From Streptomyces maremycinicus (lineage in GTDB: Bacteria > Actinomycetota > Actinomycetes > Streptomycetales > Streptomycetaceae): 64,000 bases of DNA. Position 1 is the stretch's first letter, and each line of letters begins with the position of its first letter. The stretch covers positions 638,145 through 702,144 of the forward strand of contig NZ_BBYG01000009.1 in the NCBI RefSeq assembly GCF_001184025.1, in the 5' to 3' direction. Shown here one piece after another: positions 44,009-53,107 of the stretch. The notes beneath the pieces were generated by a model, which did no database searches, was not told where the DNA came from, and saw nothing but the letters and a program-made list of their open reading frames with translations. The position numbers and the translations under genes are program-made.

Positions 44009-44594
44009 CCGCGAGAGCGGGCGCGGCGAGCGCGCCCCGGTCGGCGCCACGGCGACCAGCCGTCCCCGGGCCCGGCTGGACCAGCCCCGGCCGCCCCGGC
44101 ACCGGATCCTGCCCGAGTGGGACCCGGAGGCCTTCGGGCGGCTGTCGGAGCGCATCGCGCGCTTCCTGGGCACCGGGCGGTTCATCGTCTGGATGACGAT
44201 CGTCATCATCGTCTGGGTCCTGTGGAACATCTTCGCCCCGCGCGACCTGCGCTTCGACAACTACCCCTTCATCTTCCTGACCCTGATGCTGTCGCTCCAG
44301 GCCTCCTACGCGGCCCCGCTGATCCTGCTCGCGCAGAACCGGCAGGACGACCGCGACCGGGTCAACCTGGAGCAGGACCGCAAGTCGAACGAGCGGTCCA
44401 TCGCCGACACCGAGTATCTGACCCGGGAGATCGCCGCCCTGCGGATCGGTCTCGGCGAGGTCGCCACCCGGGACTGGATCCGCTCGGAGCTCCAGGACAT
44501 GGTCAAGGAGCTGGAGGAACGGCGGGACGGGCATCGCGAACATGCCGTATTCCCGGCAGAACGGTCTCGGGGACGTGACGTAGAAGACCGGTGA
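43998..44594 (+). CDS. DUF1003 membrane protein
   Basis: 198 residues, start inside the MgtE-N gene. Two membrane helices close together: RFIVWMTIVIIVWVLWNIF and FIFLTLMLSLQASYAAPLIL, followed by LAQNRQDDRDR and a coiled-coil-like acidic C-terminus. This matches DUF1003. The family's function is unknown. Overlap with a soluble MgtE-N/CBS protein suggests a magnesium-responsive complex. Confidence 0.9.
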   Translation: MAPDRESGRGERAPVGATATSRPRARLDQPRPPRHRILPEWDPEAFGRLSERIARFLGTGRFIVWMTIVIIVWVLWNIFAPRDLRFDNYPFIFLTLMLSLQASYAAPLILLAQNRQDDRDRVNLEQDRKSNERSIADTEYLTREIAALRIGLGEVATRDWIRSELQDMVKELEERRDGHREHAVFPAERSRGRDVEDR

Positions 44595-44637
44595 CAGGCT
44601 TACCTGCGCCCCCGCGCGGCCCCGTACCATCGTCCTT

Positions 44638-45771
44638 ATGGCTAGCGAAGACGCGGTGCGCGAGGCACTGGCGACGGTGAACGACCCCGAGATCAACCGG
44701 CCCATCACCGAACTCGGGATGGTGAAGTCGGTCGAGATCGGCGCGGACGGGGCGGTCGCGGTCACCGTGTACCTGACGGTCTCCGGCTGCCCGATGCGCG
44801 AGACGATCACGCAGCGCGTGACCGACGCGGTGGGTGCGGTCGACGGCGTCACCCGCGTCGACGTCACTCTCGACGTCATGAGCGACGAGCAGCGCAAGGA
44901 ACTGGCGAACGCGCTGCGCGGCGGCCAGACCGAGCGCGAGGTCCCGTTCGCCAAACCGGGCTCGCTGACCCGGGTGTACGCGGTCGCGTCCGGCAAGGGC
45001 GGCGTCGGCAAGTCGTCGGTGACGGTGAACCTGGCGGCGGCGATGGCGGCCGACGGTCTGAAGGTGGGCGTGGTCGACGCCGACATCTACGGCCACAGCG
45101 TGCCGCGCATGCTGGGCGCGGACGGCCGTCCCACCCAGGTCGAGAACATGATCATGCCGCCGTCCGCGCACGGCGTGAAGGTCATCTCCATCGGCATGTT
45201 CACCCCGGGCAACGCCCCGGTCGTCTGGCGCGGCCCGATGCTGCACCGCGCGCTCCAGCAGTTCCTGGCGGACGTGTACTGGGGTGACCTGGACGTGCTG
45301 CTGCTGGACCTCCCGCCGGGCACCGGCGACATCGCGATCTCCGTGGCGCAGCTGGTCCCGAACGCCGAGATCCTGGTCGTGACGACCCCGCAGCAGGCGG
45401 CGGCCGAAGTGGCCGAGCGGGCTGGCTCCATCGCCGTCCAGACCCACCAGAAGATCGTCGGCGTGGTCGAGAACATGTCCGGCCTGCCCTGTCCGCACTG
45501 CGGGGAGATGGTCGACGTCTTCGGCACGGGCGGCGGACAGTCGGTGGCCGAGGGCCTCACACGGACGACCGGCGCGAACGTCCCGGTGCTCGGCTCCATC
45601 CCGATCGACGTCCGGCTGCGCGAGGGCGGCGACGAGGGCAAGCCGGTCGTGCTGACCGACCCGGAGTCCCCGGCGGGGTCCGCGCTGCGGGCCATCGCGG
45701 GCAAGCTGGGCGGCCGGCAGCGCGGTCTGTCGGGGCTGTCGCTCGGGATCACGCCCCGCAACAAGTTCTAG
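44638..45771 (+). CDS. mrp: Mrp/ApbC family P-loop ATPase, Fe-S carrier
   Basis: 377 residues. N-terminal DUF59/MIP18 domain (about 1-100, NDPEINRPITELGMV). Then the deviant Walker A SGKGGVGKSSVTVN (about 117-130), DADIYGHSVPRMLG, LDLPPGTGDIAI and the metal-binding pair PCPHCGEM. Mrp proteins carry and insert Fe-S clusters. The gene starts 44 bases after the DUF1003 stop, so it may belong to the same unit, and it is followed by a strong terminator. Confidence 0.95.
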   Translation: MASEDAVREALATVNDPEINRPITELGMVKSVEIGADGAVAVTVYLTVSGCPMRETITQRVTDAVGAVDGVTRVDVTLDVMSDEQRKELANALRGGQTEREVPFAKPGSLTRVYAVASGKGGVGKSSVTVNLAAAMAADGLKVGVVDADIYGHSVPRMLGADGRPTQVENMIMPPSAHGVKVISIGMFTPGNAPVVWRGPMLHRALQQFLADVYWGDLDVLLLDLPPGTGDIAISVAQLVPNAEILVVTTPQQAAAEVAERAGSIAVQTHQKIVGVVENMSGLPCPHCGEMVDVFGTGGGQSVAEGLTRTTGANVPVLGSIPIDVRLREGGDEGKPVVLTDPESPAGSALRAIAGKLGGRQRGLSGLSLGITPRNKF

Positions 45772-45818
45772 CCCGGAGTCCCGGCCCCGCCGCGGACCCG
45801 TACAGCGTCTCGCCACGG

Positions 45819-45857
45819 CAGCGGGGGCGCCGTCCACCACGGACGGCGCCCCCGCTG
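45819..45857. terminator. 17-bp perfect inverted repeat between convergent genes
   Basis: Arms 45819-45835 and 45841-45857, loop ACCAC. It lies 48 bases after the mrp stop and 13 bases before the stop of the opposite gene, serving both. Confidence 0.9.
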
Positions 45858-45869
45858 TCGTACGGCTGG

Positions 45870-46529
45870 TCAGGCGTACGTCTCGATGTCCTTGATCATG
45901 GCGAAACCGAGGCCGTACGCGCTCATGCCCCGCCCGTACGCCCCCACGTGCACCCCTTGCGAGGTCGAGCCGGCCAGCACCCAGCCGAACTCCGACTCGC
46001 GGTAGTGGAAGGGCGTCGGGACGCCGTCGACCGGCAGGGACAGCGTCGACCAGTCCGGTCCCGCGAGATCGTCGGCGAGGACCCAGGCGGTCTCGGTCTG
46101 CTGGTCCAGCCAGTCGTCGCGCAGGCTGTGGTCCATCTGGCCCGGCCAGGTGAAGGTCAGCAGGCCCACCCCCGCGAGCCAGGCCGCGGAGGAGACCGAG
46201 GTGGCCTCCAGCAGACCCGTGCCGTCCGGGCTGCGCCGTACGGGGTTCGCGGCGACGGTCACCACGACCGCGAACTTCCCCCGGTCCTCACCGGCCGTCT
46301 CGTGCCGTACGGAGGGTTCGTCGCCGTGTCCGATGGAACCGTGCTCGACGGCTCCGTCGGCCGCCGTACCCACCTGCATCAGCCGCCGCGGCCCCGTGAA
46401 GGCCTCGTCGAGGCCGTACCAGGGGAAGGGCGCCTCCAAGTAGCCGTCGACCGTACCCCGGGCGGAGGGGACCGGTTGTCCGCCCTCCGCCGCAGGCGTC
46501 TGCTCGACTGCCCGACTCGTCGTCTCCAT
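45870..46529 (-). CDS. Conserved hypothetical protein, 219 residues
   Basis: ATG 46529 chosen because GAGGAGG lies upstream and the longer frame is low-complexity. No membrane helix or signal peptide is clear. Recognisable segments are YLEAPFPWYGLDEAFTG, FAVVVTVAANPVRRSPDG, HSLRDDWLDQQTETAWVL and the end MSAYGLGFAMIKDIETYA. I do not recognise the family. It sits beside tatB on the same strand, with 169 bases between. Confidence 0.75.
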   Translation of the reverse strand: METTSRAVEQTPAAEGGQPVPSARGTVDGYLEAPFPWYGLDEAFTGPRRLMQVGTAADGAVEHGSIGHGDEPSVRHETAGEDRGKFAVVVTVAANPVRRSPDGTGLLEATSVSSAAWLAGVGLLTFTWPGQMDHSLRDDWLDQQTETAWVLADDLAGPDWSTLSLPVDGVPTPFHYRESEFGWVLAGSTSQGVHVGAYGRGMSAYGLGFAMIKDIETYA

Positions 46530-46698
46530 GTGCCCGGACGCCTCCTCGTTCTCGACGGAACGACCGGCCCGCCCCCCTTCGGGCGTACTCGTCCGCTCCG
46601 CACAACAACCAGGCAGCATAGCCACCCCGCTCCGGACTGCCGGGGAGCCGCCCGGCGCGTGCGGCGTGCGCCCCCTCACACCGGGGGGCGGGAGTGAC

Positions 46699-47148
46699 TC
46701 AGGTGGCGTCCGCGTCGTAGGGCGGACGGTCGTCCTTGGCGGGCTCCTCGGGCTTCTTGGTCATGTCGATACGACCGTCTCCCGAGGACGCGGAAATCGC
46801 CGAGGTGGACGAACCCGTGTCCGTGTCGCGGCTGTGGACCGCGTCCGTGACCTCGGCCATCTCCTTCTTCAGGTCGAAGCCGTTGCGGATCTCCTTCAGC
46901 CCCAGCTCGTCGTTGTCCAGCTGCTTGCGGATGAACGTCTTGGGGTTGAGGTCCTCGAACTCGAAGTCCTTGAACTCCGGGCCCAGTTCGCTGCGGATGT
47001 CCGCCTTGGCGCTCTCCGAGAACTCACGGATCTTCCGGACGGTACGCATCATGTCCTGGATGACCTTCGGGAGCTTGTCCGGACCGAAGACGAGCACGGC
47101 CAGGACGGCGATCGTCACCAGCTCGAGCGGTCCTATGTCATTGAACAC
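46699..47148 (-). CDS. tatB: TatB component of the twin-arginine protein export machinery
   Basis: 149 residues. The N-terminus MFNDIGPLELVTIAVLAVLVFGP is the TatA/B membrane helix with the conserved Glu, followed by the amphipathic helix KLPKVIQDMMRTVRKI and a long acidic tail. TatB with TatC recognises folded substrates. The order sigE, anti-sigma, htrA, tatB matches mycobacteria and supports TatB rather than TatA. Confidence 0.94.
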   Translation of the reverse strand: MFNDIGPLELVTIAVLAVLVFGPDKLPKVIQDMMRTVRKIREFSESAKADIRSELGPEFKDFEFEDLNPKTFIRKQLDNDELGLKEIRNGFDLKKEMAEVTDAVHSRDTDTGSSTSAISASSGDGRIDMTKKPEEPAKDDRPPYDADAT

Positions 47149-47477
47149 CTGAAGCTCCTTGCGATGTCCGCGGTCCTCGGCCCTCGGCCCTCAGTGGTCA
47201 AGTTCGGGTCTTCCGTGGTCCGGGCCGGGTCCACGGTACCTGTCGCACCTGTCCGACCGGTACCGTCCGGGGGCGTCCGAGTGCGTGTACGCGGCCGGTT
47301 TTCCGCGTTGTTTGCCTTGTGGGACCGGGTTTCGGCGCCCGACCTGTGACGTTTCTGTCAATCCCCGGGAGACGACCGGGCGATCCCGGGGAGAGGACCG
47401 GACGGGGCCGGGAGGAACCACGAAGGACCAGGAAGGACCGGGAAGCGCCGGCGAGGGCCGGGAGGCGGCGGGCCGCC
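47149..47477. other. 329-base gap between htrA and tatB, no gene seen
   Basis: Holds short GGACCGGGA-type repeats (47395-47465) and an imperfect stem around GGTCCGGGCCGGGTCC. A tatB promoter is expected near 47150-47300 but no consensus is visible. Confidence 0.5.
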
Positions 47478-49907
47478 TCAGCCGCCGCTCGACGAGCCCA
47501 GGACCAGCGTGAGGGTGCGCTCCCGGCCGTCCCGCTCGACCGTCAGCGCCAGCCGGTCACCGGGGCGGTGGGCGCGGGTCTTGACGATCAGCTCCTCGCC
47601 GAAGTGGACGCGACGGCCGTCGACCGCCGTGATGACGTCCCCCGCCCGGACACCGGCCCGGTCGGCGGGGCCGCCCGGGGTGACCGGCGAGCCCGCGGCG
47701 CCGTCCGCGGTATCCACCCGGGCGCCGTCACCCGTGTAGTCCATGTCGAGCGTGACCCCGATGACCGGGTGGGTCGCCCTGCCGGTGTTGATCAGCTCCT
47801 CGGCGACGCGCTTGCCCTGGTTGACCGGGATGGCGAAGCCCAGGCCGATCGAACCGGCCCGGGCGCTGTCGGATCCGGTGCCGTCGTCGGCGGAACGGAT
47901 GGCGGAGTTGATGCCGATGACACGGCCCCGCGCGTCGAGCAGGGGCCCGCCGGAGTTCCCAGGGTTGATCGGCGCGTCGGTCTGGAGGGCGTCGACGTAC
48001 GACACGTCGCTGCCGTCGCCACCGGCGGTGATGGGCCGTTCCTTGGCGCTGATGATGCCGGAGGTGACGGTGCCCTCGAGATCGAAGGGGGCGCCGATGG
48101 CGACGACCGGGTCACCCACCCGGACGTCGTCGGAGTTGCCGAGGAGGAGGGGCTTCAGCCCCTTCACCCCGGTCACCCTGACCACGGCGAGGTCGTAGCC
48201 GCTGTCCCGGCCGACGACCTCGGCGTCGGCGGTCTGGCCCCCGTTGAAGACGACCGTTATCCCGCCGTCGCTTCCGGCGGGCTCGACGACGTGGTTGTTG
48301 GTGAGGATGTAGCCGCGCGAGTCGAGCACGAAGCCGGTGCCGGTGCCGGACTCCTCGCTGCCGCTGACGTGCAGCGTGACGACGCCGGGCAGGGCGCGCG
48401 CGGCGATCCCGGCCACACTGTCCGCGGGCCGCCCGGTGGGCCCGGCGGAGGCCTGCGGCAGCTCGATGGGGTCGAGCCCGCCGTTGCGCTCCAGATGGAC
48501 GCCCACGGCTCCGCCGAGCAGGCCGGCGACCAGGGCGACGGCCAGCGCTCCCCCGAGCAGCCGCCAGCGCGTCTGCCTGCGCTGCTCGGACTCCGTGAGG
48601 CCGCCCGCACCCGCGAACTGAAGAGGACTGCCCACGCCCGTTCCCCCGTGCCCCCCTCCAGGAGCCCCGGCCCCGGCCCCGGCAAGAGGGTTCGCCGACC
48701 AGGGGTCGTAACGCCGCCAGGGATCGGCGACGGGCGCGTCGTGCCCGGCGGACGCGACAGGGGCGGTGTGACCGACGGGGGTGACGTGCCCGGGAGGCAC
48801 AACAGGCGCGGTGTGGCCGACAGGCGCGGTGTGGTCGACAGGCGCGGTGTGGCCGACGGGCGCGTCGGGCACGGGGGGTGCGGTGTGCCCGGCGGATGTG
48901 GCAGGCGCCGCAGGCGGGACGGACGCGGTGTGCCCGACGGACGCGGCGGGCTGCCCCAGCGGCGCGGCGGGGGCGGCGGGCGCGACAGGCTGCCCCAGCG
49001 GCGCGGCGGGGGCGGCGGGGGCGGCGGGCACGGCATGCCCCACGGGCGCCGGAGGCACGGCGGGGGCAGCGGGCTGCCCTGCGGGCGCGGGAGGCACGAC
49101 GGCCTGCCCCGCCGGGGCGGCATGCCCCACGGGCACGGCAGGCAGGGCGGGGCCGGCAGGCTGCCCGGTGGGCGCCGCAGGCCCGACGTGCGCTGTGGGC
49201 GTTGCGGGGACCGCGGGCTCCGCCGTCGCCGGCGCCGTGCCGGGCGTGGGTGGGACCGGCGGAGCGCCGTGCGCGGCCGGGTCGGGCGTGGGCACCCCCG
49301 GGTGCTGGACGGACGGCGTGGGCACCCCCGTGTGCTGAACGGGCGGCGTGGGCACCCCCGGGTGCTGGACGGGCGGCGCGGGCGCCCAGGGGCCCGGCTC
49401 GCCGTACGGCGGGGTGCTGTAGGGGTCGGGGTCGTGCAGGGGCTTGGGCCGCTCCTCGGCGACCGGCGCTGGCGCGGTGTCAGCCACCTCGGCGGAGGTG
49501 ACGGCGGGGACGACGCCGGACACTCCGGTCCGCCCCTCCGGGCCCTCCGGGGCAGCCGCTCCCGGCGGCGGGGTGGCGGGTGTCCGGGATACCGCTTCTC
49601 CTGCGGGGCGGCTCAGTTCGTAGTCGCCGCCGCCGCCGTCGTAGCCATCGCCGTCACTGGCACTGGCACTGGCACTGGCACTGGCACCGTCGGTGGTGTC
49701 GGTGGTGGGTGTCGGACGGGTAGGGCGGGCCAGCTCGAAATCGCCTTCGTCGGCGGTCCCCACCGTCGGCTCGCTGCTGACGGGCTCTTCGGGGGCGCCG
49801 TCCGCCGTCGGGTCGTCGACCCGGTCCTCGGCGTCCCGGCTCCCCGGGGACGCCTGCGGTCGAGGCCGGCTCCACCACTTCGCCCTCGTGGGCTGCCCGT
49901 CGTCCAT
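47478..49907 (-). CDS. htrA: HtrA/DegP-like membrane serine protease with PDZ domain and long low-complexity N-terminus
   Basis: 809 residues from ATG 49907 with GGGGGAG upstream. Residues about 60-440 are Pro/Ala/Gly-rich with repeated PVGHTAPV and APLGQP units, cytosolic and probably disordered. One membrane helix (about 456-478) follows. The trypsin-like domain has His in LTNNHVV (about 537), Asp in YDLAVV (about 571) and Ser in PGNSGGP (about 651), then a PDZ domain (about 700-809). HtrA proteins degrade misfolded envelope proteins. The N-terminus is far longer than in most HtrA proteins. It lies in the SigE envelope-stress cluster, downstream of the anti-sigma gene. Confidence 0.94.
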   Translation of the reverse strand: MDDGQPTRAKWWSRPRPQASPGSRDAEDRVDDPTADGAPEEPVSSEPTVGTADEGDFELARPTRPTPTTDTTDGASASASASASDGDGYDGGGGDYELSRPAGEAVSRTPATPPPGAAAPEGPEGRTGVSGVVPAVTSAEVADTAPAPVAEERPKPLHDPDPYSTPPYGEPGPWAPAPPVQHPGVPTPPVQHTGVPTPSVQHPGVPTPDPAAHGAPPVPPTPGTAPATAEPAVPATPTAHVGPAAPTGQPAGPALPAVPVGHAAPAGQAVVPPAPAGQPAAPAVPPAPVGHAVPAAPAAPAAPLGQPVAPAAPAAPLGQPAASVGHTASVPPAAPATSAGHTAPPVPDAPVGHTAPVDHTAPVGHTAPVVPPGHVTPVGHTAPVASAGHDAPVADPWRRYDPWSANPLAGAGAGAPGGGHGGTGVGSPLQFAGAGGLTESEQRRQTRWRLLGGALAVALVAGLLGGAVGVHLERNGGLDPIELPQASAGPTGRPADSVAGIAARALPGVVTLHVSGSEESGTGTGFVLDSRGYILTNNHVVEPAGSDGGITVVFNGGQTADAEVVGRDSGYDLAVVRVTGVKGLKPLLLGNSDDVRVGDPVVAIGAPFDLEGTVTSGIISAKERPITAGGDGSDVSYVDALQTDAPINPGNSGGPLLDARGRVIGINSAIRSADDGTGSDSARAGSIGLGFAIPVNQGKRVAEELINTGRATHPVIGVTLDMDYTGDGARVDTADGAAGSPVTPGGPADRAGVRAGDVITAVDGRRVHFGEELIVKTRAHRPGDRLALTVERDGRERTLTLVLGSSSGG
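49655..49684. repeat. Hexanucleotide CACTGG repeat, five units, inside htrA
   Basis: Five perfect CACTGG units encode an Ala-Ser run in the HtrA N-terminus. Slippage would change length by two residues without a frameshift. Confidence 0.85.
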
Positions 49908-50079
49908 GTTCTCCCCCACTCGAGCCCGCTCCCCCGGGGCCGTGGCGCCGACCGGCGGCACAGTCCGGCACCGGCCCGGCGCACTCCGCCTTCGCGCCCG
50001 GCTGCCTGGCAGGGCGCGGTCCTCCCCGGATCCTCCCTGGATTCAACCAGGTTCGTGGCGGAGCGGCGCGGGGCCCGGG

Positions 50080-51054
50080 TCAGCGGGTGTTCTGCGCGGA
50101 AGGAGAGGTGGTGCCGGCGGGGACGGGTGCGGCGGGCAGACCGGACCAGGTGACCTCCGGGGCGGTGGTCAGGGCGGTCAGGGTGATCGGCGGGGTGGTG
50201 CCGAGCGGACGTATCAGCGGGGACATCACGGCGGCGCCGGCCACCATGGGTGAGGTGAGCCGGTGCAGGGCCTGTTCGACCGTGCCGACGGCCGGGGAGG
50301 GCACGCCGGGCAGCAGCGGTGCGGACACCTCGGTCGGGGCGACCGGGGTGTCTCCGAGCTGGCCGCCCTGGGAGAGCAGCGGGCCGGCGGCACGGCGGCG
50401 TTGGTTCTCCGTGGACGTCGTCGTCGAACCCGTGCCCGAGCCGGGGGTGCGGGCCGGTGTCACATTGCTCCCGGAGCCCGATCCCCCGCGGCCGTCCGCG
50501 GTGGTGTCGATCGGCCCGACGGTCGTCATGCCGCCCAGCGCGATCGCGGCCAGCGATACCGCGCCGGCGGCGACGAACGCGAACCGCATACCGCGGGAGC
50601 GCTCGGCGTCATGGCGGTCGCCGCGGCCGACGGGGTGGATGCGGAAGCCGCGGTCCGAGGCCGGTGACAGCACGGAGCCGTGGTCATGGGCGGGTACGTA
50701 GCCGAACTCGAACGGCTCGTCCCGCCTTGTTCCGCTCACTCCGAAGACCCCGCCACCGAACCCGCCCCCGCCCAGCGGCGTGCCACCGCCGTCCGGGTCA
50801 CCTCCTGCGGGAAGCCCCTGAAGGCGGGCCAGGAAGCTTTCGGAGGGGGTCGGCGGGGCGACTTCGGCGAAGACGTTCTTCAGCCGGCGCTGCGCGTCGA
50901 CCTCCGACTTGCACTTGGGGCAGGTCGCGACGTGCGCCAGCACGCGCTCACGGGTGTCGTGTCCGAGCTCGCCGTCCACCAGGGCGGAGAGCCGGTCTCC
51001 GAGGTGCTGCTCCGCGAGGAGCCTCTCGGCGGAGTTGTGTCGGGATCCACTCAC
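50080..51054 (-). CDS. rseA: Zinc-finger anti-sigma factor (RseA/ZAS type) for the SigE-like factor
   Basis: 324 residues from GTG 51054, overlapping the sigma gene stop (GTGA). The ZAS motif HVATCPKC places His 41, Cys 45 and Cys 48 as zinc ligands, with His 32 upstream. One membrane helix ([18 protein letters not shown], about residue 160) and a Thr/Pro-rich extracellular part follow. It should hold the sigma factor inactive until envelope or redox stress. It is longer than mycobacterial RseA, which lacks a large outer domain. Confidence 0.92.
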   Translation of the reverse strand: MSGSRHNSAERLLAEQHLGDRLSALVDGELGHDTRERVLAHVATCPKCKSEVDAQRRLKNVFAEVAPPTPSESFLARLQGLPAGGDPDGGGTPLGGGGFGGGVFGVSGTRRDEPFEFGYVPAHDHGSVLSPASDRGFRIHPVGRGDRHDAERSRGMRFAFVAAGAVSLAAIALGGMTTVGPIDTTADGRGGSGSGSNVTPARTPGSGTGSTTTSTENQRRRAAGPLLSQGGQLGDTPVAPTEVSAPLLPGVPSPAVGTVEQALHRLTSPMVAGAAVMSPLIRPLGTTPPITLTALTTAPEVTWSGLPAAPVPAGTTSPSAQNTR

Positions 51055-51842
51055 GCGGTCGCGCCCCTTCCTCCTCCCAGAGCGGGAACGCGGGGTACGA
51101 AGGAGCGGCGCTCGGCACGCGCTTCGGGCGAGCGGTGCGCGAGGGCCTTGCGCAGCTGCGAACGGCCGCGATGGATGCGCGAGCGGACCGTGCCCAGCTT
51201 GACGCCCAGGGTCGCGGCGATCTCCTCGTAGGACAGGCCTTCGATGTCACAGAGGACGACCGCGGCGCGGAACTCCGGCGCGAGCGTGTCGAGGGCCTGC
51301 TGGACGTCCGCGTCGAAGTGGGCGTCGTTGAAGATCTGCTGGGGGGTGGGCTCCTTGCTGGGCAGCCGCTCGGCCGCGTCGTCGCCCAGCGCGTCGAAGC
51401 GGATGCGCTGCTTGCGGCGGACCATGTCCAGGAAGAGGTTGGTGGTGATGCGGTGCAGCCAGCCCTCGAAGGTGCCCGGGGTGTACGTCGACAGGGAGCG
51501 GAAGACGCGGACGAAGACCTCCTGGGTGAGGTCCTCGGCGTCGTGCTGGTTTCCGGTCAGACGGTAGGCGAGCCGGTAGACCCGCCCGCTGTGCATGCTG
51601 ACGATCTCCTCCCACGTGGGCGGAGTCCACGCCTGCCCGTCCGCGTCGGTGGAGAAGGTCGCGGTCTGGGCTGGGCCGGCGGCGGTGCCTGCGGCCTGGC
51701 TGTGGTCAGCAGCGGTGTCGTTCACGGATTTCGGCCTGCCTGCCGAACCGAGAAAGCGCCGCAGCACTCCTCCCCGATCCACGGGCGCGGCCGCACCTCC
51801 CCTGTCGGCTCTGGTGGTGATGTCCAGTGGAGCCCCTACCAT
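51051..51842 (-). CDS. sigE: ECF sigma factor, SigE type
   Basis: 263 residues from ATG 51842 with GAGGTGG upstream; the longer frame is not supported. The N-terminus of about 80 residues is variable. Region 2 is [35 protein letters not shown], with landmarks AYRLTGN and DLTQEVFVR. Region 4 has [11 protein letters not shown] and [18 protein letters not shown]. It is the probable regulator of the htrA/tatB cluster and of other envelope genes, by analogy with mycobacterial SigE; it is not the classical cell-wall SigE of S. coelicolor by context. Divergent from the O-methyltransferase gene. Confidence 0.93.
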   Translation of the reverse strand: MVGAPLDITTRADRGGAAAPVDRGGVLRRFLGSAGRPKSVNDTAADHSQAAGTAAGPAQTATFSTDADGQAWTPPTWEEIVSMHSGRVYRLAYRLTGNQHDAEDLTQEVFVRVFRSLSTYTPGTFEGWLHRITTNLFLDMVRRKQRIRFDALGDDAAERLPSKEPTPQQIFNDAHFDADVQQALDTLAPEFRAAVVLCDIEGLSYEEIAATLGVKLGTVRSRIHRGRSQLRKALAHRSPEARAERRSFVPRVPALGGGRGATA

Positions 51843-52071
51843 AGCCACCTCGCCCGTTAGCTCCGGATAAGCGGTTTTACGAGAAATTGATCTGTGCTGA
51901 CACGGCTCATACGGCTGCGTCAGCACTTGCTCGACACCCGGTCCCTCGTCGTGATCCAACCGTGTCCCCCCGCTGTCGTTCCCACCCCTTCAAACGCGCG
52001 GTCCCATCTGCGGGTTCCCGGCGGCAACGGATACAGTCACGCCCAGGCAACCACGGGGACAGGAGAGGGTC

Positions 52072-52704
52072 ATTACCGGCAACCGGCAGGCAAGCTGGGC
52101 GTTCGCCGACGCCTATGCCGCCGAGGACGAAGCACTGCACTGGGCCCGTGACCGGGCACGTGAGGCAGGGCTGCGCTCGGTGTCGCCCAGCACGGGCGCC
52201 GCGCTGCGGATGCTCGCCGCCACCGTGGACGCGAAAGCGGTCGCGGAGATCGGTACCGGCACCGGCGTCTCCGGGATCCACCTGCTGCACGGGATGCGCC
52301 CGGACGGCGTCCTGACGACCGTCGATCCCGAGCCGGAGCACCAGCAGTTCGCCCGGCAGGCCTTCCGCGCCTGCGGGTTCGCCAGCAACCGGGCCCGGTT
52401 CATCCCCGGCCGTGCGCTCGATGTGCTGCCCCGCCTCGCGGACGCCGGATACGACCTCGTCTTCTGTGACGGTGACCGGCTGGAACTGCTGGAGTACCTC
52501 GCTGAATCGTTGCGCCTGCTGCGTCCGGGCGGCCTCGTCGTGTTCGAGGGCGTGTTCGCGAACGGCCGCACGGTCGACTCCGGACCGCAGCCCACGGAGG
52601 TCATACGGATCCGGGAGCTGCTGCGGGCGGTGCGCGAGAGCCAGGAGCTGGTGCCGTCGCTGCTGCCGGTGGGCGACGGACTGCTGTGCGCGGTCAAGCG
52701 CTGA
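52072..52704 (+). CDS. SAM-dependent O-methyltransferase, apparent ATT start
   Basis: About 210 residues. Motif I VAEIGTGTGVSGIHLL, then TVDPEPEHQQFARQAF, LVFCDGD and LLRPGGLVVFEGVF mark the catechol-O-methyltransferase-like family. The only canonical start, GTG 52180, would remove the conserved N-terminus (TGNRQASWAFADAYAAEDEA, shown in part). Reading upstream, no ATG, GTG or TTG occurs before the frame becomes implausible. AGGAGAGGGTC directly before ATT 52072 makes ATT the best start. Divergent from sigE, as in mycobacteria. Confidence 0.9.
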   Translation: MTGNRQASWAFADAYAAEDEALHWARDRAREAGLRSVSPSTGAALRMLAATVDAKAVAEIGTGTGVSGIHLLHGMRPDGVLTTVDPEPEHQQFARQAFRACGFASNRARFIPGRALDVLPRLADAGYDLVFCDGDRLELLEYLAESLRLLRPGGLVVFEGVFANGRTVDSGPQPTEVIRIRELLRAVRESQELVPSLLPVGDGLLCAVKR

Positions 52705-52881
52705 GTCCGCGAGCGCGCGGCCCACGCTGAGCCGCTCCGGGAAACCCGCGAAGTGCGGCCGAAACCCGGGAAGTGCGGGTGAGGCCCGGGAAGTGCGGCA
52801 CGTGCGCGGCAGGTCCGTGGACGGCCCTTGGGCCTTTCGTGCCACGCGGCCGCGGCGGACCACCGGAAATCCGGAAAAACA

Positions 52882-52915
52882 ACCGCTCCGGCACCCCTGA
52901 GGGTGCCGGAGCGGT
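52882..52915. terminator. 15-bp perfect hairpin between convergent genes
   Basis: Arms 52882-52896 and 52901-52915, loop CTGA, between the methyltransferase and DUF3117 stops. Confidence 0.88.
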
Positions 52916-52939
52916 CGAAAGAGTAGGGTCGCTTGCGCG

Positions 52940-53107
52940 TCAGCCGACGACCTTCTTGAGGGCGTCGCCGAGCGCGTCGGCCTCATCAGGGGTCAGCTCG
53001 ACGACGAGTCGACCGCCGCCTTCGAGCGGAACGCGCATGACGATGCCCCGCCCCTCCTTGGTCACCTCGAGCGGGCCGTCACCCGTTCGCGGCTTCATGG
53101 CCGCCAT
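52940..53107 (-). CDS. DUF3117 small conserved actinobacterial protein
   Basis: 55 residues from ATG 53107 with GGAAGGGGAA upstream. Starts MAAMKPRTGDGPLEV and ends ADALGDALKKVVG, matching the very conserved DUF3117. Function unknown. In mycobacteria the orthologue also sits beside tagA. Highly conserved small proteins like this are easily missed by gene callers. Confidence 0.93.
   Translation of the reverse strand: MAAMKPRTGDGPLEVTKEGRGIVMRVPLEGGGRLVVELTPDEADALGDALKKVVG

Noticed and set aside
47319..50153. 944-codon rightward frame over htrA
   Set aside because: Antisense shadow of htrA; its Gly/Arg-rich product has no domain.
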